NCBI GenBank assembly: GCA_947593655.1
Contig: CANQDS010000021.1
Location: forward strand, 1 to 33,270
Direction: 5' to 3'
Source: an uncultured Lachnospiraceae bacterium
Lineage (GTDB): Bacteria > Bacillota > Clostridia > Lachnospirales > Lachnospiraceae
Length of the DNA stretch: 33,270 nucleotides
Positions 1 to 7,399 of the stretch are shown in pieces. Position 1 is the stretch's first letter. Each line of letters opens with the position of its first letter. The notes below the pieces were generated by a model that was given only the letters and a program-made list of their open reading frames with translations, was not told where the DNA came from and did no database searches. The translations under genes and the position numbers were made by a program.

Positions 1-354
1 GCGCTTGGCGTGATACCCGGCGTATCCTTCCAGGGGGCGGCGCTGGATCCGGACGATCCCAACAAGGAAGCGGCGGCACCGCATATTTTAAGCGTCAGCG
101 TGGAAGGCGTGCGCGCGGAAGTTCTGCTGCACGCGCTGGAAGAGCGCGGCGTCTACATATCGTCCGGAAGCGCCTGCTCTTCCAATAAACCGGCGCCGAG
201 CCGCACGTTAAAAGCGATCGGCATTCCGGAAGCCCTGCTGGATTCGACGGTGCGCCTTAGTTTTTCCGCGGATACGTCGCTGGAAGAACTGGACTATGCC
301 GCCGCCGTGATGAAAGAAACGGTTCCGGCGCTGCAGAAATATACGCGCAGATAG
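1..354 (+). CDS. Cysteine desulfurase (NifS/IscS family), 3' end only
   Basis: The reading frame is open from the first base, so this is the C-terminal ~117 residues of a gene that begins before the window. It carries the catalytic-cysteine loop SSGSACSS followed by the RLSF strand and terminal helix typical of PLP-dependent cysteine desulfurases. These enzymes take sulfur from L-cysteine as a persulfide and pass it to an acceptor. The next gene, 48 bases downstream, is thiI, a known persulfide acceptor for tRNA 4-thiouridine synthesis. A dedicated NifS-like donor next to thiI is a common Firmicutes arrangement. The PLP-lysine region lies outside the window, so the subfamily cannot be settled. 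Confidence 0.9.
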   Translation, partial: ALGVIPGVSFQGAALDPDDPNKEAAAPHILSVSVEGVRAEVLLHALEERGVYISSGSACSSNKPAPSRTLKAIGIPEALLDSTVRLSFSADTSLEELDYAAAVMKETVPALQKYTRR

Positions 355-402
355 TGCCGCGCCATGCAAATGTTTCAGGTGAAATAAGGAGGAAAAGCAG
401 CC

Positions 403-1587
403 ATGAATACGGCTTTTTTGATCAAATACGCGGAAATCGCCATCAAAGGGAAAAACCGCTATCTGTTTGAAGATGCGCTGGTGCAGAATATCACGCGCCG
501 GCTGAAGCATGTAGACGGGACGTTTCATGTCCGGAAGGAAAACGGACGCATCTACGTGGAAACCGAAGGGGAATATGATAAGGAAGAAACGGCGGAAGCC
601 CTGCAGCAGGTATTCGGGATCGTGGGGATCTGCCCGGTTCTGCTCGTAGAGGATGAAGGACTGGATGCGCTCGCCGGACAGGTGATCGAGCATCTGGCGA
701 AAGAATATCCAAAGCGCGATTTTACGTTTAAAGTAGACGCCCGCCGCGCCCGGAAAAACTATCCGCTGACGTCTATGGAACTGAATGCGGCGCTCGGCGA
801 GAAGATCTTAGAGGCGTTTCCGGAGACGAAGGTGGACGTCCACCATCCGCAGGTACGGGTGCATGTGGAGATCCGTCCGAAGATCAATATTTATTCGCGG
901 GAGATTCCGGGCCCCGGCGGAATGCCGCTCGGCACCGCGGGAAAGGCGATGCTACTGCTTTCCGGCGGGATCGACAGCCCGGTCGCAGGCTATATGATCG
1001 CCCGGCGCGGCGTCACGGTCGAAGCCGTGTATTTCCATGCGCCGCCTTACACCAGCGAGAGGGCGAAGCAGAAAGTCATCGACCTTGCCGGAAAGATCGC
1101 CGTCTATACGGGGCCGGTCCGTTTACATATCGTAAACTTTACGGATATCCAGCTGGCTATTTACGAGAAATGCCCGCATGAGGAACTGACGATCATCATG
1201 CGCCGCTATATGATGCGGATCGCAGAGCATTTTGCAAAGGAAAACAACTGCCTCGGGCTTGTAACGGGGGAGAGCATCGGCCAGGTGGCCAGCCAGACCA
1301 TGCAGTCGCTTGCGGCGACAAACGAAGTCTGCACGATGCCGGTCTACCGTCCGCTGATCGCGATGGACAAGCAGGATATCGTTTCCATCGCGGAACGGAT
1401 CGATACCTACGAAACCTCGATCCAGCCTTACGAGGACTGCTGCACGATCTTTGTCGCAAAGCATCCGGTCACGAAGCCGAATGCGGAATATATCCGCAGA
1501 TCCGAAAGAAAACTGGAGGAAGTGATCGGGCAGTTGATGGAGGAAGCGCTCACATCAGCAGAAATGATCACTGTGGAAGCAGAATAG
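403..1587 (+). CDS. thiI: tRNA 4-thiouridine synthase ThiI
   Basis: Encodes 394 residues. An N-terminal ferredoxin-like/THUMP RNA-binding region (about residues 1-165) is followed by an ATP-pyrophosphatase domain with the PP-loop SGGIDSP at residues 187-193. The enzyme adenylates U8 of tRNA and replaces O4 with sulfur; it can also feed sulfur to thiamine-thiazole synthesis. There is no C-terminal rhodanese domain, unlike the E. coli protein. This is the short form usual in Firmicutes, which relies on a partner desulfurase; one ends just upstream. The start is ATG at 403 behind AAGGAGGAAAA. The 3' end runs into a degenerate repeat that includes the stop codon. Confidence 0.96.
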   Translation: MNTAFLIKYAEIAIKGKNRYLFEDALVQNITRRLKHVDGTFHVRKENGRIYVETEGEYDKEETAEALQQVFGIVGICPVLLVEDEGLDALAGQVIEHLAKEYPKRDFTFKVDARRARKNYPLTSMELNAALGEKILEAFPETKVDVHHPQVRVHVEIRPKINIYSREIPGPGGMPLGTAGKAMLLLSGGIDSPVAGYMIARRGVTVEAVYFHAPPYTSERAKQKVIDLAGKIAVYTGPVRLHIVNFTDIQLAIYEKCPHEELTIIMRRYMMRIAEHFAKENNCLGLVTGESIGQVASQTMQSLAATNEVCTMPVYRPLIAMDKQDIVSIAERIDTYETSIQPYEDCCTIFVAKHPVTKPNAEYIRRSERKLEEVIGQLMEEALTSAEMITVEAE

Positions 1588-1676
1588 AAGCGCCCCCAAT
1601 CGCTATAGAACCGTATATGGAAGCAGAATTAATTACCATAGAGCAGGATAGAAACGCCCCAATCATCATAGAACCG
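1576..1676 (+). repeat. Degenerate repeat overlapping the thiI stop codon
   Basis: Two imperfect copies of a 36-38 nt unit (1576-1613 and 1641-1676) share the order GCAG(A/G)ATAGAA(G/A)CGCCCC, CAATC, ATAGAACCG. A partial copy of the TGGAAGCAGAAT segment lies between them (1617-1629). The first copy contains the last codons and the TAG of thiI. No reading frame or promoter is evident in the repeat. Confidence 0.55.
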
Positions 1677-1686
1677 GAATAAAAAA

Positions 1687-1710
1687 AGAAGACCTTTACG
1701 CAGGTCTTCT
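1687..1710 (-). terminator. Rho-independent terminator of the HPr-like gene
   Basis: A perfect 9-bp stem (1687-1695 with 1702-1710, core GAAGACCT/AGGTCTTC) has a 6-nt loop. Read on the minus strand it is followed at once by a run of seven T. On the + strand there is no T-run, so it serves the minus-strand gene ending at 1738. Confidence 0.85.
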
Positions 1711-1737
1711 CCGGGATCCAGCGGATCGCTATGTATG

Positions 1738-1971
1738 TTAGCCGATCAGATACGGCTGCAGAGCTTCCATGATCTCATCCAGATTCTCTTCCGTATGGAT
1801 GGCAAGATCGATTGGTTTGGATAGATCTAAACTGAAAATGCCCATAATGGATTTGGCATCGATCACATAGCGTCCGGAGATCAGGTCAAAGTCGAAGTCA
1901 AACTGGGACAATGTGTTTACAAAAGTCTTCACTTTGCTGATGGAATTTAAAGAAATCTGTACTGTTTTCAT
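1738..1971 (-). CDS. HPr-like protein lacking the active-site histidine
   Basis: Encodes 77 residues with the HPr fold pattern. The regulatory-serine motif KSIMG (Ser41, equivalent to HPr Ser46) and the following SLDL strand are well conserved. The segment that in HPr reads GIHARPA is replaced by SISKVK, so the PEP-dependent phosphorylation site (His15) is missing. It therefore cannot act as an ordinary PTS phosphocarrier. By analogy with Crh of Bacillus it may be a regulatory paralogue controlled by HPr kinase, but that is inference. AAGGAGG sits 7 nt before the ATG. The gene is monocistronic, with its own promoter (2026-2054) and terminator (1687-1710). Confidence 0.8.
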   Translation of the reverse strand: MKTVQISLNSISKVKTFVNTLSQFDFDFDLISGRYVIDAKSIMGIFSLDLSKPIDLAIHTEENLDEIMEALQPYLIG

Positions 1972-2025
1972 ATGAAAACCTCCTTGTAAAACTGTTTGTC
2001 AGAGGGAGAAGTCTCTCTCGCCTTT

Positions 2026-2054
2026 ATAGTAATCGTTTTTTTTGAAAAAGTCAA
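2026..2054 (-). promoter_or_regulatory. Sigma-A-like promoter of the HPr-like gene
   Basis: On the minus strand, TTGACT (2054-2049) and TACTAT (2031-2026) are separated by exactly 17 nt. They lie about 55 bases upstream of the HPr-like ATG. The -35 box is 5/6 and the -10 box 4/6 to consensus. Confidence 0.6.
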
Positions 2055-2061
2055 TTATAAT

Positions 2062-2066
2062 AGGAG
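2062..2066 (+). promoter_or_regulatory. Ribosome site that fixes the mtaB start
   Basis: AGGAG lies 5 nt before ATG 2072. The upstream in-frame TTG at 2042 has no such site, and the extra residues it would add are not family-like. Confidence 0.75.
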
Positions 2067-2071
2067 CAAAA

Positions 2072-3391
2072 ATGAAAAAAGCGGCATTGCACAATCTGGG
2101 ATGTAAAGTAAATGCATATGAAACGGAAGCCATGCAGCGGATTTTGGAGGATGCGGGCTATGAGATCGTCCCGTTTTCGGAACCGGCGGACGTCTATGTG
2201 GTCAACACCTGTTCCGTCACAAACATCGCGGACCGCAAATCGCGCCAGATGCTGCACCGCGCAAGGAAACAGAACCCTGCTGCCGTCGTCGTTGCGGCGG
2301 GCTGCTATGCGCAGACGAAAACCGGCGAAGCGCAAAAAGACGGCGCGGCCGATATCATCATCGGCAACAACAAAAAGCATGAACTGGCGGAACGGATCGC
2401 GGAGTTTCTGGAAAAAAGGCAGCCGGTGCAGGCCGTCCTTTCGATCAACGAGGAAAAACAGCCGTTTGAAGAGCTTTCCATCGGAAAACCCGCGGAGCAT
2501 ACGCGCGCATTCTTAAAAGTACAGGACGGCTGCGACCGCTTCTGCAGCTACTGCATCATCCCTTACGCGCGGGGGCGCGTCCGGAGCCGGAGCATCGGAC
2601 AGGTTCTTGCGGAAGCCCGGCACATCGCCGAACAGGGCTATCGGGAACTTGTGCTGACCGGGATCCATTTAAGCTCCTACGGAACGGACTGCGGGGAGAA
2701 CCTGCTGCATCTGATCCGGGAAGTACATAAGATCGACGGCATCTGGCGGATCCGGCTGGGATCCTTGGAGCCGCAGATCGTTACGGAAGAATTTGCCGAA
2801 GAACTTTCGAAGCTGCCGAAGCTCTGCCCGCATTTCCATCTGTCGCTGCAGAGCGGGTGCGACGCGACGCTGAAACGGATGAACCGCGGATACACGGCCG
2901 GAGAGTATGCGAAAAGCTGCGGTTTTCTGCGCCGGTATTTTTCCCATCCGGCCGTTACGACCGATGTGATCGTCGGTTTTCCGGGAGAAACGGAAGAGGA
3001 ATTTGCGCAGACAAAGGCGTTTCTGGAGCAGATCCGTTTTTACGAAATGCATATTTTCAAGTATTCCATGCGTCAGGGGACGCGCGCGGCCGTAATGCCG
3101 GATCAGGTGCCGGAACCGGTGAAGGCGCAGCGCAGCGGCGAGCTGATCGCGCTGGGAAAACGGATGTCGGCGGAATTTCGGGAGTACTATTCCGGGAAAA
3201 AACAGGAGGTTCTGCTGGAAGAACTTGCCAAAATCAACGGAAACGATTATTATATCGGGTATACCGGAGAATATGTGCGGATGGCAAAGAAAGCAGAAGG
3301 GAAGGAAGCGAAAGATCAGACGAACCGGCTTTGCAGAGGAACCGTCGGCCCGGCGCTGACCGATGAGATTTATGAGCTCAAAGAGATGTAA
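2072..3391 (+). CDS. mtaB: tRNA t6A37 methylthiotransferase MtaB
   Basis: Encodes 439 residues. The N-terminal methylthiotransferase (UPF0004) domain has three cluster cysteines at about C11 (GCKVN), C47 (NTCSVT) and C78 (GCYAQ). The radical-SAM motif CDRFCSYC is at 154-161, and a TRAM-like RNA-binding tail follows. The enzyme adds a methylthio group to t6A37 to give ms2t6A in tRNAs reading ANN codons, using two [4Fe-4S] clusters. The spacing matches MtaB rather than MiaB or RimO. A longer frame starts at TTG 2042, but ATG 2072 has the better ribosome site and yields the usual MKKAALHNLGCKVN start. Confidence 0.94.
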   Translation: MKKAALHNLGCKVNAYETEAMQRILEDAGYEIVPFSEPADVYVVNTCSVTNIADRKSRQMLHRARKQNPAAVVVAAGCYAQTKTGEAQKDGAADIIIGNNKKHELAERIAEFLEKRQPVQAVLSINEEKQPFEELSIGKPAEHTRAFLKVQDGCDRFCSYCIIPYARGRVRSRSIGQVLAEARHIAEQGYRELVLTGIHLSSYGTDCGENLLHLIREVHKIDGIWRIRLGSLEPQIVTEEFAEELSKLPKLCPHFHLSLQSGCDATLKRMNRGYTAGEYAKSCGFLRRYFSHPAVTTDVIVGFPGETEEEFAQTKAFLEQIRFYEMHIFKYSMRQGTRAAVMPDQVPEPVKAQRSGELIALGKRMSAEFREYYSGKKQEVLLEELAKINGNDYYIGYTGEYVRMAKKAEGKEAKDQTNRLCRGTVGPALTDEIYELKEM

Positions 3392-3404
3392 AAGCGAATA
3401 AAGG

Positions 3405-3433
3405 TTGTTTTTTTCGGCCGGGTAGTTTACAAT
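3405..3433 (+). promoter_or_regulatory. Promoter of the ireB-ruvX-rnj operon
   Basis: TTGTTT (3405-3410) and TACAAT (3428-3433) are spaced by 17 nt, placing a start site about 20 bases before the ireB ATG. Confidence 0.75.
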
Positions 3434-3462
3434 AAAGAGAACAAGGGCAAGGGCGTGAGATT

Positions 3463-3744
3463 ATGCAGAATATCAATAATACACAATATTTTACAGTAGA
3501 AAAGGAGCCGGAGCTCCAGGTCAAAGACGTTCTGCGGGTAGTTTACCGGGCATTGAGCGAGAAGGGTTATAACCCGGTAAACCAGCTTGTAGGATATATT
3601 ATGTCCGGAGATCCGACGTATATCACCAGCCATAATAATGCGAGGAGCCTGATCATGAAGGTGGAGCGCGACGAATTGGTGGAAGAAGTCCTGCGGGCGT
3701 ATATTGCCAACAATTCCTGGGAATCCTCCGGAACGGAAGCGTAA
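3463..3744 (+). CDS. ireB: IreB family regulatory phosphoprotein
   Basis: Encodes 93 residues and matches the IreB (DUF965/YrzL) family along its whole length, including [17 protein letters not shown] and [14 protein letters not shown]. In Enterococcus, IreB is phosphorylated by the PASTA-domain kinase IreK and negatively regulates cephalosporin resistance. The kinase is not in this window. It heads an operon with ruvX, a DUF1292 gene and rnj, the usual order in Firmicutes. Its stop codon overlaps the ruvX ATG by one base (TAATG). The operon promoter is at 3405-3433. Confidence 0.93.
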   Translation: MQNINNTQYFTVEKEPELQVKDVLRVVYRALSEKGYNPVNQLVGYIMSGDPTYITSHNNARSLIMKVERDELVEEVLRAYIANNSWESSGTEA

Positions 3745-4178
3745 TGCGTATCTTAGGGCTGGATTACGGATCGAAGACTGTCGGCACCGCGGTGAGCGAT
3801 GAACTGATGCTGACGGCGCAGGGGATCGGGATCATCCGGAGAAAATCGCCGGATAAGCTGCGCCGGACGCTGGCGGAGATCGAAGGACTGGTGGAGCAGT
3901 ACGGGGTGCAGACGATCGTGCTGGGCTATCCGAAGAACATGAACAATACGGAAGGGGATCGCTGCGCGAAGACGAAGGAATTCCGGGATATGCTGGTCCG
4001 TCGGACGGGCTGTGAAGTCGTGCTCTGGGACGAGCGCCTGACGACTGTCGCGGCGGAGCGGGCCATGACAGAGGCCGGGATCCGGCGCGAAGACCGCAGG
4101 GAGTACGTGGACGAGATCGCGGCCGTGCTGATCTTACAGGGTTATCTGGACTATCTGCGCAATCAACAGGAGAGATAG
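3744..4178 (+). CDS. ruvX: YqgF/RuvX RNase H-fold Holliday-junction resolvase homologue
   Basis: Encodes 144 residues, full length for the family. The first strand carries the acidic residue in [19 protein letters not shown]. Later come [16 protein letters not shown] and the C-terminal [13 protein letters not shown] motif, which together build an RNase H-like active site. The family is implicated in Holliday-junction resolution or, in E. coli, in pre-16S rRNA 5'-end processing; sequence alone does not decide which. It is translationally coupled to ireB and followed 8 bases later by the DUF1292 gene. Confidence 0.94.
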   Translation: MRILGLDYGSKTVGTAVSDELMLTAQGIGIIRRKSPDKLRRTLAEIEGLVEQYGVQTIVLGYPKNMNNTEGDRCAKTKEFRDMLVRRTGCEVVLWDERLTTVAAERAMTEAGIRREDRREYVDEIAAVLILQGYLDYLRNQQER

Positions 4179-4186
4179 GAGATCTT

Positions 4187-4450
4187 ATGGAAAAAGTGGT
4201 TTTTACGGATCCTCAGACGCAGGAGGAACTGGAATTTGCAGTAGAGGAGCAGACGCAGCTGAACGGGACGAATTATCTGCTCGTTTCGGACGGGGGCGAA
4301 AGCGGGGAATGCGACGCCTATATCCTGAAGGAAGTCCGCTCCGGAGAAGAAGAAGTGTATTACCAGCTGGTTGCCGACGATGTGGAGTTGGCGGCGCTGG
4401 CGAAGATATTTGCAGAGCTTACGGATGAAGAGACCGATGTGGTGTATTAG
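4187..4450 (+). CDS. DUF1292 (YrzB-type) small acidic protein
   Basis: Encodes 87 residues, rich in Glu and Asp. The pattern VVFTDPQTQEELEF, followed by EEVYYQLVADDVELAAL and a short C-terminal helix, is that of DUF1292. Function is unknown. It lies between ruvX and rnj, as its relatives usually follow ruvX in Firmicutes genomes. GGAGA lies shortly before the ATG. Confidence 0.88.
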   Translation: MEKVVFTDPQTQEELEFAVEEQTQLNGTNYLLVSDGGESGECDAYILKEVRSGEEEVYYQLVADDVELAALAKIFAELTDEETDVVY

Positions 4451-4471
4451 GAAAGAGAGGAGGATTATCAT

Positions 4472-6148
4472 TTGAAGAAAACCGGACAGAAAAATTCCAA
4501 ACGTAAGCTAAAGATCATTCCGCTGGGAGGATTGGAACAGATCGGAATGAATATTACAGCTTTTGAGTACGAGGACAGCATTATCGTCATAGACTGCGGG
4601 CTTTCGTTCCCGGAGGATGATATGCTGGGGATCGATCTGGTAATACCGGATGTAACTTATCTGAAAGAAAACGCGGAGAAGGTGAAAGGATTTTTTATTA
4701 CGCACGGACATGAAGATCATATCGGTGCGATTCCTTATGTACTCAGGGAGATCAACGTACCGATCTATGCGACGAAGCTGACGATCGGGATCATCGAGCA
4801 TAAATTAAAAGAACACGATATGCTGAATAAGACCAAGCGCAAAGTCGTAAAATACGGCCAGCATATCAATCTGGGATGTTTCCGTGTGGAGTTTATCAAG
4901 ACGAACCACAGCATTCAGGACGCGGCGGCGCTCGCCGTTTATTCCCCGGCGGGGATCGTGGTCCACACCGGCGATTTCAAGGTGGATTATACGCCGGTAT
5001 TCGGGGACGCCATCGATCTGCAGCGGTTCGGGGAACTCGGCAAGAAAGGCGTGCTGGCGCTGCTCTGCGACAGTACGAATGCGGAGCGTCCGGGATTTAC
5101 GATGTCGGAAAAGACGGTCGGGAAAACGCTGGATAATATTTTTGCCGACCATAAGAATACGCGGATCATTATTGCGACGTTTGCCTCCAATGTGGACCGC
5201 GTGCAGCAGATCATCAATTCGGCCGATAAGTTCGGCCGCAAGGTCGTGATCGAGGGCAGGAGCATGGTCAATATCATTTCGATCGCGTCGGAACTGGGCT
5301 ATCTGTCCCTGCCGGACAATATTCTGATCGATGTCGACCAGTTGAAGAATTATCCGGACGAGCAGACCGTGATCATTACGACCGGGAGCCAGGGCGAATC
5401 CATGGCGGCGCTGTCGCGCATGGCGAGCGGGATGCACAAGAAGATTTCCATTCAGCCGAATGATACGATCATTTTCAGTTCGAACCCGATTCCGGGGAAC
5501 GAGAAATCGGTCACGGGCGTGATCAACGAGCTGATGATGAAGGGCGCGGACGTGATCTTTCAGGATGTGCATGTTTCCGGCCATGCCTGCCAGGAGGATA
5601 TTAAGCTGATCTATTCGCTGGTCAATCCGAAGTATTCCATTCCGGTGCACGGGGAATACAAGCATCTGATCGCACAGGCGAAGATCGCGTCGGAGCTCGG
5701 CTACGATTCCGACCATATCAAGATCCTTTCCTCCGGCGACGTGCTGGAGATCGACGAGGACGGGGCCGAAGTCACCGGTCAGGTGCAGGTCGGCAATATC
5801 CTTGTAGACGGACTCGGCGTTGGCGATGTCGGCAACATCGTGCTGCGCGACCGCCAGAGGCTGGCGGAGGACGGCATCATCATTGTCGTGATGACGCTGG
5901 AGAACGGTTCCGGACAGGTGCTTGCGGGGCCGGATATCGTATCCCGCGGCTTTGTTTACGTCCGTAATTCCGAGAGCCTGATGGACGAGGCGCGGACGGT
6001 CCTCTACCAGACGATGGATTACTGCATGGACCGCAATATCACGGACTGGAGCAGGATCAAGACCGAGATCAAGGATGCGCTGAGCGATTTCGTATGGAAA
6101 GAGACGAAGCGGCGCCCGATGATCATGCCGATCATCATGGAAGTGTAG
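4472..6148 (+). CDS. rnj: Ribonuclease J
   Basis: Encodes 558 residues, the usual RNase J length. It is a metallo-beta-lactamase/beta-CASP ribonuclease with the metal motif HGHEDH at residues 78-83, a further His in the HTGDFKVD segment, the beta-CASP helicase-like insert and a C-terminal dimerisation domain. RNase J degrades and matures mRNA and rRNA by 5'-3' exonucleolytic and endonucleolytic cleavage. The start is TTG at 4472, supported by AGAGGAGG at 4456-4463, 8 nt upstream. It closes the ireB operon, and its stop codon lies inside the first unit of a 19-bp tandem repeat. Whether this is J1 or J2 is not decided. Confidence 0.96.
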   Translation: MKKTGQKNSKRKLKIIPLGGLEQIGMNITAFEYEDSIIVIDCGLSFPEDDMLGIDLVIPDVTYLKENAEKVKGFFITHGHEDHIGAIPYVLREINVPIYATKLTIGIIEHKLKEHDMLNKTKRKVVKYGQHINLGCFRVEFIKTNHSIQDAAALAVYSPAGIVVHTGDFKVDYTPVFGDAIDLQRFGELGKKGVLALLCDSTNAERPGFTMSEKTVGKTLDNIFADHKNTRIIIATFASNVDRVQQIINSADKFGRKVVIEGRSMVNIISIASELGYLSLPDNILIDVDQLKNYPDEQTVIITTGSQGESMAALSRMASGMHKKISIQPNDTIIFSSNPIPGNEKSVTGVINELMMKGADVIFQDVHVSGHACQEDIKLIYSLVNPKYSIPVHGEYKHLIAQAKIASELGYDSDHIKILSSGDVLEIDEDGAEVTGQVQVGNILVDGLGVGDVGNIVLRDRQRLAEDGIIIVVMTLENGSGQVLAGPDIVSRGFVYVRNSESLMDEARTVLYQTMDYCMDRNITDWSRIKTEIKDALSDFVWKETKRRPMIMPIIMEV

Positions 6149-6259
6149 AAGCGTCATGAGAATTGCAGAAGTATCATGAATATGCAGAAGCATTATGAGA
6201 ATGTAAAAACATCATGAATATGCAGAAGCATTATGCAAATGCAGAAACATCATGAAAAT
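6145..6259 (+). repeat. Six-copy 19-bp tandem repeat at the 3' end of rnj
   Basis: Six head-to-tail units have consensus GCAGAAGCATCATGAATAT. The first is 20 nt (6145-6164) and the rest are exactly 19 nt, at 6165, 6184, 6203, 6222 and 6241. The first unit supplies the TAG stop of rnj. Most units contain TCATGA or TTATGA. The array ends 28 bases before the next ATG. Confidence 0.9.
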
Positions 6260-6287
6260 CTGAGACTGGAATGGGAGATGCCTGATT

Positions 6288-6734
6288 ATGAACGTCAATA
6301 AGGTTTTATTTTCATTTATCAAAGTCGGATTCAGCATCATGGTCGTCCTTTTTATCATCTATGCGGCGGCCAGCGTCTGTACGCTCGGGTATGATTTCGG
6401 CTACCGCGTCTTTACGGAACCGGCGATGGAAGAAGCGCCGGGGCATGATGTACAGGTGCGGATCACGGAGGGGATGTCCGCGATGGATATCGGACGGACG
6501 CTGGAGGAGAAACATCTGGTGCGGGATGCGCGCCTGTTTTACCTGCAGCTGAAATTGTCCGCGTATGCAAAGAAGATCCGGCCGGGCGTCTATACGTTGA
6601 ATACGTCCATGGAGGCAAAGGATATGATGGTGGAAATGTCGGCAGTACCGGAGACGGAAACTCAGGAAACTCAAGAAACTCAGGAAACCCAGGAAGGCGC
6701 ACAGGAGACGGATACAGGCAGTACGGGTGAATAA
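6288..6734 (+). CDS. Small MltG/YceG-like membrane protein without the lytic domain
   Basis: Encodes 148 residues. One N-terminal membrane segment (about residues 8-32) is followed by an extracytoplasmic domain whose pattern (VRITEGMSAMDIGRTLEE, then RPGVYTLNTSMEAKDMM) resembles the LysM-like N-terminal part of endolytic transglycosylase MltG. The catalytic domain is absent, since MltG proper is more than 300 residues. The C-terminal tail is a low-complexity ETQ repeat encoded by 9-bp units near 6656-6691. It may bind peptidoglycan or be a decayed MltG paralogue; no function is claimed. It sits 2 bases before trmR. Confidence 0.65.
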   Translation: MNVNKVLFSFIKVGFSIMVVLFIIYAAASVCTLGYDFGYRVFTEPAMEEAPGHDVQVRITEGMSAMDIGRTLEEKHLVRDARLFYLQLKLSAYAKKIRPGVYTLNTSMEAKDMMVEMSAVPETETQETQETQETQEGAQETDTGSTGE

Positions 6735-6736
6735 AT

Positions 6737-7396
6737 ATGATATTGGATGAGCGTTTGGTAACGTATATTAACTCTCTGGACAGCGGAAATACCGAAATTT
6801 TAGACGCCATCGAACGAGAAGCTCTGGATTCCTTTGTACCGATCATTCGGAAAGAAATGCAGAGCTTTTTAAAATTCCTGCTGGCGGCGCTGCGGCCGCA
6901 GCGGATCCTCGAAGTCGGAACGGCGGTCGGTTTTTCCGCAATCCTGATGGCGGAATACGCTCCGGCGTCCTGCCGGATCGTAACGATCGAAAATTACGAA
7001 AAACGGATCCCGCTTGCAAAGCGCAATTTTGAGCGGGCGAACATGACGGAGCGGATCACCCTTTTGGAAGGGGATGCGGCAGAGCTCCTGCCGCAGCTTA
7101 CGGGCACGTTTGATCTGATCTTTATGGATGCGGCGAAAGGGCAGTACTTAAACTTTCTGCCGGATGTGCTGCGCCTGTTAAGGGAGGGCGGAATCCTCTT
7201 AAGCGACAATGTCCTGCAGGACGGCAGCATCCTCGAATCGCATTACATCGTGGATCGCAGGAAACGCACGATCCATAAGCGGATGCGGGAGTATCTGTAT
7301 ACCTTAACCCACAGCAGCAGTCTGGCGACGGCCGTTCTGCCGGTGGGGGACGGGATTACCGTCAGTACGAAGCTTGGTACGAAACCGGAGGGATAG
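6737..7396 (+). CDS. trmR: O-methyltransferase, probable tRNA ho5U34 methyltransferase TrmR
   Basis: Encodes 219 residues, a class I SAM methyltransferase of the COG4122 (YrrM) type. Motif I is ILEVGTAVGFSA near residues 57-68, then DLIFMDAAKGQY and GGILLSDNVLQDG. In Bacillus subtilis the homologue YrrM/TrmR methylates 5-hydroxyuridine at tRNA position 34, working after the U32-family proteins TrhP1/TrhP2. The next gene, 3 bases downstream, is a U32 protein, which strongly supports this role over small-molecule catechol-type methylation. The start is ATG at 6737, with only a weak ribosome site (GGGTGA). Confidence 0.85.
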   Translation: MILDERLVTYINSLDSGNTEILDAIEREALDSFVPIIRKEMQSFLKFLLAALRPQRILEVGTAVGFSAILMAEYAPASCRIVTIENYEKRIPLAKRNFERANMTERITLLEGDAAELLPQLTGTFDLIFMDAAKGQYLNFLPDVLRLLREGGILLSDNVLQDGSILESHYIVDRRKRTIHKRMREYLYTLTHSSSLATAVLPVGDGITVSTKLGTKPEG

Positions 7397-7399
7397 ACG

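Noticed and set aside
2056-2061. Perfect TATAAT just before mtaB
   Set aside because: It is only 10 bases from the ATG and touches the ribosome site, so transcription from it would lose the Shine-Dalgarno. No matching -35 box is seen at 17 nt.
4805-6193. 462-residue open frame on the minus strand across rnj
   Set aside because: It lies wholly opposite RNase J, is His/Arg/Asp-rich in the way of antisense frames of GC-biased genes, has no ribosome site and resembles no family.
6145-6259. Possible CRISPR array at the 19-bp repeats
   Set aside because: The units abut without spacers, are too short and are degenerate; no cas genes are present.
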